Below, piece after piece: positions 57,057-64,000 of a stretch of 64,000 nucleotides of DNA. The stretch comes from an uncultured Oscillospiraceae bacterium (GTDB taxonomy: Bacteria > Bacillota > Clostridia > Oscillospirales > Oscillospiraceae): contig CANQVO010000009.1 of assembly GCA_947627325.1 (NCBI GenBank), positions 1 to 64,000 of the forward strand. Reading direction: 5' to 3'. Below the pieces are notes generated by a model that was not told where the DNA came from, ran no database searches, and worked only from the letters and a program-made list of their open reading frames with translations. A program made the position numbers and the translations under genes. Position 1 is the stretch's first letter. Each line of letters begins with the position of its first letter.

Positions 57057-60000
57057 ATGAAACATCTGTTCAAAAGAGGTCTGAGTCTGCTGCTGGCCGC
57101 GCTCATGGTCGTCTCTATGCTGCCCGTGAGCGCCCTGGCCGACTATTCCGCCTCCGGCGGCCAGACCTACGACCTGGGCGCCGACGCCGACCCCGACGTC
57201 TTCACCCCCATCGACGCGGAAGAGCCCTCCGATGACGAGTCCTCCGAACTCCCCGTCGTCCCCGGCGGCGGCGACGACGTGGGAGAGTCGTGGAATACCA
57301 CGGGCGTCACGGCTACAATTTCTGCGGATGGTTCTTGGACAGTTACGATTACTACGTCGGGAGTTGAGTCAGCCGCGACGCCTGCGGGCGAGTGGTGCGT
57401 CCTTTTGATTCCGAATGCAACAGATGGAGACCCATCGCATGTACTACCGTGTACGCTTGACGAAGATACTATCAATGACGGACAAATTGACAGCCGGTCA
57501 GCATTAGAGACGTACGTGGTGAACAAAACTGGATTAAAATCAACAGATTATGTTTTGGTAAACGGAAATGGCACCTTGAAGACTTCAGGGGACCAAAATG
57601 ACTTTGTTATCTCCACAGATAATGAGCTGGGCCGAGACCATCTGTTTCCGACGATAAGCACGTTGCAGGATAGCTATCCAGACTGTGTGAAGAGTGGGCA
57701 AATCGAAGTTCTTGTCGTTGCAGTTTGTATGAGCGCGGATCCTGGCACCCACGTGCGCTTTACTAAGATCACCTACGGTGAACCCCCCGCCCAGTCCGGC
57801 ATCCCCTCCACCGTCTACCTCCTCAACAAGACCACCAACACCCTCACCTTCGTTTCCGGCACCCTCAACGGCGCAGCCTGGACGCCGGACCTGTCGATTC
57901 CCAACGGCTCCGTACTGGTGGGGCCTGGCGCCGTGACAGGCGACCACGGTACGTGGGATGGTGCGTCAACACTGAAGATTCCGCTTTACAATAAGACAGG
58001 CGAGCGAATCAGCATCAACGTTGATGATACAAAGAGTAAGTCAAGTCTTATTAGCTCAAGTACTACTTTGAACTCAATTGATGGCAAGTCTAGCGGTGAT
58101 CGGCAATTTACCGACCCGCAATTTAATATCGAGCTCAACATAAACGATGCCGCCGGCACGATTGTTATACCTATTCACGCCATTGGATATGAAGACTTGG
58201 ACCGTCCCTCCGGCGCAACTTATGACGCGACGATCACCATTCAGGTTGTAAGCGGCGGCCTAGGAATGGCAATCAAGCCGATCATCTTTGATGTGCAAGA
58301 GGGGTTTGATGAAGCGCCATCCGCCGTGGTTCAGGTCGAACACGTGTATGACAATTCAGGAGAAATCGAGTGGGCAACTGTTGTATATAATGCGAGCTTT
58401 GCTCCCGAACCCTCTTTGGAGACTACTGCTACTTGGAATTGGCCCCTACACGGCGGAACCTCCTTAAAAGAGTTCATGACGGTCACCCGTTATCCGGCGG
58501 CGGAGTGTGCTACGGCCAAAAATAGTGCGGGCACTATCTCGACCGTTAAAGATGTCATGGCAACCAATCCCGATACCAATAAAGGGCCCCATAAATATAA
58601 TCCAGAAGGTGGATTGAAAGGGGTGTCGGATCAATACTTGAACTACGTGACTGCCGATGGCAAAACGATACTTACCCTAGATTCCGACTCTACCGGGAGT
58701 CACTGGGAAGCGGTAGACGGTGCCATCACGACATATCACTATGATATTACTGTGCAACCACTCATGGTCAGGGGAAGAGAGTCAACTGACACTTCCGTAA
58801 CGAATATTAATGGCAACAATCGGGCCAAGATCCCCGTCACGGTAATCGTACACCCGGCGCCGACGGCGCCGGAGAAGGTGGATGTTACTTATGATTATGG
58901 CGACAAGGGTGGTTCAACAGTAAAGAACGACGACGCGACGGTGGGGGAGGAGTATACCATCAACGAGCCGGACCCGACGTGGTCTGGTTACAAGTTCTTG
59001 GGCTGGAAGGTCACGGCGGGCGCGGACACCAGCCTTGAACACCTGCACCAAAACGACAAAGTGACAGGTATCACCGGCGACGTCACCCTCACCGCCCAGT
59101 GGGAGCTCGTCGCCGCGGCGGAGGTGACGATTCGGACGGTGTATGATGATGACCCGGCGAGCGGCGGGGACGCCGTCCCCACCGCCCCGGGCGGGGATGT
59201 GGTGCTGAAGCCGGAGAGCGGCGCTGAGATCAAGCTCTCCTCGTCGACCGACAACGGCGTGTACACCGTCAAAACATCGGAACTGACCGACGGCGAGTAC
59301 ACCGTCTGGGTCAACGGCTTCAAGACCGGGAAAACCGTCTCCAACTCCACCGGGAGCACGGTGGACGTGAAGCTGGTGAAGATCTACACGGAGGTTAACA
59401 CAGCGTCGGAGACTAACCATGCGTACATTGAAATTGGCGGCTCTATCACAGAGAGTGCCACTTCTATCTATGTGCCCTCTGGAGCGAACAATGAACACTC
59501 CGACGGCGCTCAAATCTCCCTGCAGGCGGTGCCGGGCCCGAACTACCGCGCGTCTAAAAAGGTTAGTGGAAAGAGTTATAGCCTTACATGGACGATTAAA
59601 ACCGCACTGGATGACGAGAGCAGCGAACTGCGTATGGACGATACAGAAAAAAACAGGGGAGAAGAAGTAGCCGCCTTGACCCTCAGAGGAATTACAGAGG
59701 ATCATAAGCTCATAGCTCATTTTGTCGCCCTGTATACGGTGAACGCCAAGATGGATCCTGGCACCATGGGGAATGACACCACCATCGGGGCCTCTATATC
59801 GGACCTCGTAAATGCTATTGTTCCACAGCAACATGCGGACATTACGAATCAAAAAGTGGACGAGAAGGGCAGTATTACCATCACGACTGTGCCCGGAACG
59901 AACAAAAAGCTGGCGTATTGGACGGTGACGGGCTCTTGCACCGTCCACGACGGCAACTCCACGAGCGGCACGCTGCACGAAGACGGCGGGCACTATACCA

Positions 60001-63000
60001 CAACGGGTAATTCTATCACCATCGTTCCCAAGGCGGATGTGACGGTGACCGCCTTTTACGCGTCAACGACAGGCTCGGCTGAGGTGACGGTGAAGAAGAA
60101 CAACACGGAGTGGACGGAGCAGGAGGTAAAGCTACGGCTCGACGGGACGAGCGGCGATCAGGATATCTTCCTGACCGATGGCGATAGCAGCGGCAAGTAC
60201 ACCGGCGGGGACATCCCGGCGGGGACGTATCATGTGTACGTGAACGACGAGGACACCGGCGAGACGGTGGAGGTGGAGTCCGGCACCCCCGCCGAACTGG
60301 AGTTGAACTACTATACCCTCAAGCTGGTGCGGCATTTTGACAGCGGCGCGAGGTCCGATGATATCAAGGTGGGCTTTGAGGCTGGGAGTATGGAGGCCTC
60401 TGATACTAAGGAGATAACCTTCCTGGATGGGACGGCGTCCCAGGAGATCTTCGCCACGCAGACCAACAAGGGCGTGTCCGCCAGAGGGCCCTACTATACC
60501 TTTGAAAACTGGACCGTGACGGCGCCCGACGGCAGCACCGGCTCGTTCGGCGGCGCCAGCGCGCACGATACCACCTATAACTTCCCCGACAAGGGCACGC
60601 TGGCGACCACGGGAAGCGCTGGTATCACCCTCACCGCCAACTACAAGGCGGAGACGTATACCGTGAAGTTCTACCGCAACTATAACGACGGTGATAATGA
60701 TCTCATTACCGACGGTAACGCTGAACAGACGGGGGTGGCATACAACGGTCACGCCACGGATCCGACCAACCCGACGCGGACGGGCTACACCTTTAAGGGG
60801 TGGTCTACGACAAGACACGGCGACACCGTGACGTTGAGCGACACCCCGATCACCAAGGACACCGACTTCTACGCCATCTGGGAGCAGGGCAAGTCTTCGA
60901 TCGTGTTTGAACTGCAGTCCGGCGAGACCATTGACGACAGAGGCGACAAAGTTGAAAAGTCCGGTGACACCGGGACCGAGATAAGCGAAGAGGACTATCC
61001 CCATGATCCCAAGAAGACGGGCTACACCTTCCAGGGGTGGACCGTCAAAAGTGGCACGCCCGGCGGCGGCAGCGTAGGGCCCTTCACCAGCGCCAATAAG
61101 CCCCACTATCCCGATGCGGTGGGCGATACGCTGACGTTACAGGCCACCTGGACGCCGAATCCCTACACGGTCACTTACGATAAGGGCAATAATCCCGACG
61201 CCAGTGTTAAGGCCGGGGAGTCCCCGGTGAATGTGGTCTATGACCAGGACGACGTGACGGTAAAGACCAGCGACATTCTGGAGGGTATAACCGCCGGCTG
61301 GAACTTCACGGGCTGGAGTGACGGCATGGGCAATACCTACCAAGGCACCGACACCGACAGAAAGACCCTGCCCAAAATCACCGGGGACGTGACCCTCACC
61401 GCCCAGTGGACGGTGGACGTGACCTTTAATGTGAACAAGCCCGATGGCGCGGCGGAGGTCGGATCGCTGACCGCGCCGAACCAGACCCCCGAGGCCGGCG
61501 GGAAGCTGACCGAAGATCAGTTGGCCAAACCCACAGGTGGTACGCTGACGGACTATAACTTTAAGGGCTGGTATAAGGATAAGGTCAGCGAGGACGACGG
61601 GCCGGTGGACACAAACACCACGTTCGACGCGCCCACCACGCTGTACGCCCACTGGACGCCCAAGGAATATACCCTGTACTTTGACCCCAATGGGGGTACG
61701 CTTGCCGACACGGGGGCGGACGGGAAAGTTAAAAAAACCGGCCAGGCCAACTCCAAAGTTGCGGATCCCGGCAATCCTACGCTGGCGCACTTTACCTTCG
61801 ATGGCTGGTACTGGGAAGAAGATGAGGCGAACAAGGAGATAGTGGAACTCGGAACCCTGACCTATACCAGCGAAAACAACGAAAAGACGCTGAAGGCCAA
61901 GTGGACGGCCATCCAGTACAAGTACACCTTTGACCCCAACGGGGGCAAATTTACGCCGGATGATGGCTTCACGCTGACGGAGGACGGGAAGTATCAGGTC
62001 AAGGGCGAGTATGAATCGACCATCACCCCGCCCACCCCGGAACACAATCCAACGCGGGATGGCTATGCCTTCAAGGGCTGGTCGGAAACCCGTGGCGGCA
62101 CCGATGCCATTGACTACACGAGCGGCAAGGTCAAGATGCCGGACGCCGAAGAAACGACGGTCTACGCCATCTGGGAGGCGCGGTATAACATCAAATATGA
62201 CGCCAACGGCCACGGCACGAAGAACGGCGGCATTGACCAGACGGACTTGACGTCAGCGGGCCCCCACACGGTCAAGACGGCCAGCGAGGCGTTCACCGAC
62301 TTGGCCGATGGGGAGCGCATTGATGAGGCCGGGAGCCACTGGCGGTTCAACGGCTGGAACACCAAGGAGGGCGGCGACGGGACGTCCATCGCCGGCGGGG
62401 GGTCTGTGACCTTCCCCCAGACTGACGCCGCCAATAACACCCTGACGCTGTACGCCCAGTGGGTGCGGCAGTACAAGGTGACCTTTGGGACGCCGGAAAA
62501 GGGCGGCTCGACGGAGTTGGGCGCCACCACGGCCAGCGCGCCCTTTGGCGAGACTGGTTCTGCTGGGGAAACGACCCAGAGAAACTCGAGCGATACACTC
62601 TATGTGGACGAGGGCAAGACGGTGAGCGTGGGTAAGCCCAGCGCCACCGCCGTCGGTAAGACGCTCTACTACGCCTATTGGCAGGCGGACAGCGGCTCCT
62701 TCACGGGCGGCGAGCTCGGGGAAACCACGAAGACCACCCAGGACAGCGACACCTTCCGCCCCAGCGGGGACGCCACCCTGACCCCCTATTTCTTGGTTGG
62801 GCCCACGGTGAGCCCGAGCGAACATGAGTATGATATCGGCAAGTCCGCCGCCGAAAATACTCCGGTGGTGTACACCTGGACGGGCAACGACGCCACGCGG
62901 ACGCAGTTGTCGGGGGCAGACTACCAGCTGACCATGGAGGGCGGCACCGGGGATTATAGTGCAGGCGCCGCGATCGACATCAGCAAGGTCAAGGGCGTTG

Positions 63001-64000
63001 ACGGAGGCGACGGCAAGACCTATACCTTCACCTTCCCCGACGACTTTTTGAAGACGCTGGAGGTGGGCGAGTACACCATCACCTTCGCCTCCAACACTGG
63101 CGATGATCCGACTAACCTGACCACCACGCTGAAGATCAAGGCCACGGAGAACCAGCTGCTCCAGGTGGATATCCAAGCGAACGGCGGCGCGGCGACGGCC
63201 AAGGCGGATGGCACCGTGGAGTATGACTCCCACCTGCCCGAGACGATCCTGCCGGAAAAGCTGTTGAGCTACGAGTGGTATTACCGGGATACGGCGCCCG
63301 CGCAGACGAAGGAATATCAGGATCCTAGTAACAAGGGAACTCTCGAGGGGCAGTTCTCGGGGGCGGTGTCGATCCCCGGCTACACCGGGTCTACGGTGAC
63401 GGTCCCGAAGGCGGCCAAGGGCAAGTATGTCTTCGCCCTGGTGACGGCCACCGTCACCGGCAAGGGCCTGGCCATCACCAACGCCGTGCCGGTGGATTAC
63501 GACGCGGCGGTGAAGGTGACCAAGGACGGCGGCGACGACATTACGGGCGGCAATTATAAGGTGTACCTGGTGCCCACGGGTGAGGCGCGCGACGACTCCT
63601 ACACCGGCAGCGCCCTGCCCGCAAGCAAGGTGGAGGCCACGTATGCCGGGTCCGACAATATCTATAAGACCGCGGACAACGCCCTGACCGGCGGCGAGAC
63701 CTACGCGGTGTACGCCAACATGGTGGAGGGCAAGACGGGCGACGCGGACTACTTCGTGAAGGTCGCTGGTATAACGATCAGCACGCAGACCAGCGACGGC
63801 GGGACGATCGAGTACTTCTCGGTGAACGCGGTGACGACCAAGCAGAAGGACTTTGAGGACAGCAAGAACCAGAACGTGGGCGAGCGCTTTGGCCCCGGCG
63901 ACACGCCCACGGTCGGGTTCACCACCACCGACGGCGGCGTGGAGGTGACCAGCGGCAACGGCGTGCTGAGCGGCACGGAGGTGACGGCCAAGACCTCTTC
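57057..64000 (+). CDS. Giant secreted protein with Listeria-Bacteroides repeats (3' end outside window)
   Basis: The frame is open from ATG 57057 (behind GAAGGAGG) to the right edge, giving over 2,310 residues. A Sec signal peptide (about residues 1-29, LLLAALMVVSMLPVSALA) is followed by an acidic stretch. A beta-rich region (about 75-600) comes next, then isolated and tandem Listeria-Bacteroides (InlB B-like) repeats. These are recognised by GY-x-F-x-GW segments at about 58,986, 60,782, 61,020 and 62,060 and by related YNFKGWYK, FTFDGWYWEE and WRFNGWNT copies, usually ending in LTAQW or LYAHW. The repeats are densest at 60.6-62.5 kb. The last 500 residues have further Ig-like or MucBP-like sequence. 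No anchor is visible yet; it may lie beyond the edge. Probable adhesin. Confidence 0.85.
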   Translation, partial: MKHLFKRGLSLLLAALMVVSMLPVSALADYSASGGQTYDLGADADPDVFTPIDAEEPSDDESSELPVVPGGGDDVGESWNTTGVTATISADGSWTVTITTSGVESAATPAGEWCVLLIPNATDGDPSHVLPCTLDEDTINDGQIDSRSALETYVVNKTGLKSTDYVLVNGNGTLKTSGDQNDFVISTDNELGRDHLFPTISTLQDSYPDCVKSGQIEVLVVAVCMSADPGTHVRFTKITYGEPPAQSGIPSTVYLLNKTTNTLTFVSGTLNGAAWTPDLSIPNGSVLVGPGAVTGDHGTWDGASTLKIPLYNKTGERISINVDDTKSKSSLISSSTTLNSIDGKSSGDRQFTDPQFNIELNINDAAGTIVIPIHAIGYEDLDRPSGATYDATITIQVVSGGLGMAIKPIIFDVQEGFDEAPSAVVQVEHVYDNSGEIEWATVVYNASFAPEPSLETTATWNWPLHGGTSLKEFMTVTRYPAAECATAKNSAGTISTVKDVMATNPDTNKGPHKYNPEGGLKGVSDQYLNYVTADGKTILTLDSDSTGSHWEAVDGAITTYHYDITVQPLMVRGRESTDTSVTNINGNNRAKIPVTVIVHPAPTAPEKVDVTYDYGDKGGSTVKNDDATVGEEYTINEPDPTWSGYKFLGWKVTAGADTSLEHLHQNDKVTGITGDVTLTAQWELVAAAEVTIRTVYDDDPASGGDAVPTAPGGDVVLKPESGAEIKLSSSTDNGVYTVKTSELTDGEYTVWVNGFKTGKTVSNSTGSTVDVKLVKIYTEVNTASETNHAYIEIGGSITESATSIYVPSGANNEHSDGAQISLQAVPGPNYRASKKVSGKSYSLTWTIKTALDDESSELRMDDTEKNRGEEVAALTLRGITEDHKLIAHFVALYTVNAKMDPGTMGNDTTIGASISDLVNAIVPQQHADITNQKVDEKGSITITTVPGTNKKLAYWTVTGSCTVHDGNSTSGTLHEDGGHYTTTGNSITIVPKADVTVTAFYASTTGSAEVTVKKNNTEWTEQEVKLRLDGTSGDQDIFLTDGDSSGKYTGGDIPAGTYHVYVNDEDTGETVEVESGTPAELELNYYTLKLVRHFDSGARSDDIKVGFEAGSMEASDTKEITFLDGTASQEIFATQTNKGVSARGPYYTFENWTVTAPDGSTGSFGGASAHDTTYNFPDKGTLATTGSAGITLTANYKAETYTVKFYRNYNDGDNDLITDGNAEQTGVAYNGHATDPTNPTRTGYTFKGWSTTRHGDTVTLSDTPITKDTDFYAIWEQGKSSIVFELQSGETIDDRGDKVEKSGDTGTEISEEDYPHDPKKTGYTFQGWTVKSGTPGGGSVGPFTSANKPHYPDAVGDTLTLQATWTPNPYTVTYDKGNNPDASVKAGESPVNVVYDQDDVTVKTSDILEGITAGWNFTGWSDGMGNTYQGTDTDRKTLPKITGDVTLTAQWTVDVTFNVNKPDGAAEVGSLTAPNQTPEAGGKLTEDQLAKPTGGTLTDYNFKGWYKDKVSEDDGPVDTNTTFDAPTTLYAHWTPKEYTLYFDPNGGTLADTGADGKVKKTGQANSKVADPGNPTLAHFTFDGWYWEEDEANKEIVELGTLTYTSENNEKTLKAKWTAIQYKYTFDPNGGKFTPDDGFTLTEDGKYQVKGEYESTITPPTPEHNPTRDGYAFKGWSETRGGTDAIDYTSGKVKMPDAEETTVYAIWEARYNIKYDANGHGTKNGGIDQTDLTSAGPHTVKTASEAFTDLADGERIDEAGSHWRFNGWNTKEGGDGTSIAGGGSVTFPQTDAANNTLTLYAQWVRQYKVTFGTPEKGGSTELGATTASAPFGETGSAGETTQRNSSDTLYVDEGKTVSVGKPSATAVGKTLYYAYWQADSGSFTGGELGETTKTTQDSDTFRPSGDATLTPYFLVGPTVSPSEHEYDIGKSAAENTPVVYTWTGNDATRTQLSGADYQLTMEGGTGDYSAGAAIDISKVKGVDGGDGKTYTFTFPDDFLKTLEVGEYTITFASNTGDDPTNLTTTLKIKATENQLLQVDIQANGGAATAKADGTVEYDSHLPETILPEKLLSYEWYYRDTAPAQTKEYQDPSNKGTLEGQFSGAVSIPGYTGSTVTVPKAAKGKYVFALVTATVTGKGLAITNAVPVDYDAAVKVTKDGGDDITGGNYKVYLVPTGEARDDSYTGSALPASKVEATYAGSDNIYKTADNALTGGETYAVYANMVEGKTGDADYFVKVAGITISTQTSDGGTIEYFSVNAVTTKQKDFEDSKNQNVGERFGPGDTPTVGFTTTDGGVEVTSGNGVLSGTEVTAKTS

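Noticed and set aside
58914-63233. Several minus-strand ORFs of 320-360 aa in the last 5 kb
   Set aside because: They lie antisense to the open frame of the giant protein; the plus frame carries a signal peptide and clear repeats.
1-64000. Prophage, insertion sequence, CRISPR, rRNA or tRNA genes
   Set aside because: No integrase, transposase, spaced direct repeats or cloverleaf could be found by eye.

Overview
The window looks like a chromosomal segment of a GC-rich, endospore-forming Firmicute, most likely a gut Oscillospiraceae/Ruminococcaceae relative. The evidence is the sporulation operon spoIIAA-spoIIAB-sigF, RNase Y, YlmH, a DUF896 (YnzC) protein, a CIRCE operator, Rex-type operators, secreted proteins with S-layer homology (SLH) or Listeria-Bacteroides-repeat domains, and a very GC-rich core codon usage. 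No genus can be named from the sequence alone. No rRNA, tRNA, CRISPR array, transposase or integrase was seen.

Region by region. 1-1.9 kb: the end of a small membrane protein, then a yybP-ykoY (Mn2+) riboswitch with terminator in front of a CaCA-family cation antiporter. 1.9-6.5 kb: a lower-GC accessory island of orphan small genes, lipoproteins, a toxin-remnant/immunity-like pair, gene fragments, a duplicated leader cassette and a pair of inverted ~100-bp repeats. 6.5-15.5 kb: mostly minus-strand housekeeping genes (rny, a dCMP-deaminase-like gene, cinA, thiI, comM, a CNNM/CorC-type transporter), plus a zinc-ribbon miniprotein and a SUKH protein next to a cluster of palindromes. 15.7-20.2 kb: a membrane-anchored protein, a TIM-barrel protein, and an MBOAT/DHHW pair typical of O-acetylation of an extracytoplasmic polymer. 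20.2-26 kb: htpG under a perfect CIRCE operator, a secreted SLH protein, a ribbon-helix-helix regulator, thyA and a Bax-inhibitor-1 protein. 26.2-27.7 kb: the spoIIA operon. 27.8-36 kb: a compact aromatic amino acid operon, aroF-aroB-aroA-aroC-(gamma carbonic anhydrase)-pheA-aroK-aroQ-aroE-(TSCPD protein), with many 1-4 nt stop/start overlaps. 36.1-37.4 kb: an iron alcohol dehydrogenase behind two Rex-type operators and a CRP/FNR-type palindrome. 37.5-50 kb: a DEAD-box helicase, rpsO-pnp, a small membrane protein, an O-acetylhomoserine sulfhydrylase, an SLH/leucine-rich-repeat surface protein, an ABC exporter-ybaK-ylmH-DUF896 operon, and a prfB without the usual programmed frameshift. 50.2-64 kb: two giant secreted proteins. 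The first (1,983 aa) carries a repeated Trp-rich module I do not recognise and is translationally coupled to a 141-aa cytosolic-looking protein. The second (over 2,300 aa, cut by the window edge) carries Listeria-Bacteroides-type repeats.

The surface locus at 50.2-64 kb is the best candidate for something undescribed. The 1.9-6.5 kb island (duplicated leaders, inverted repeats, toxin/immunity debris, surface-gene fragments) is the second. The regulatory sites given (riboswitch, CIRCE, Rex, CRP/FNR-type, promoters, terminators) were read by eye from consensus and spacing. They have not been tested by any search.
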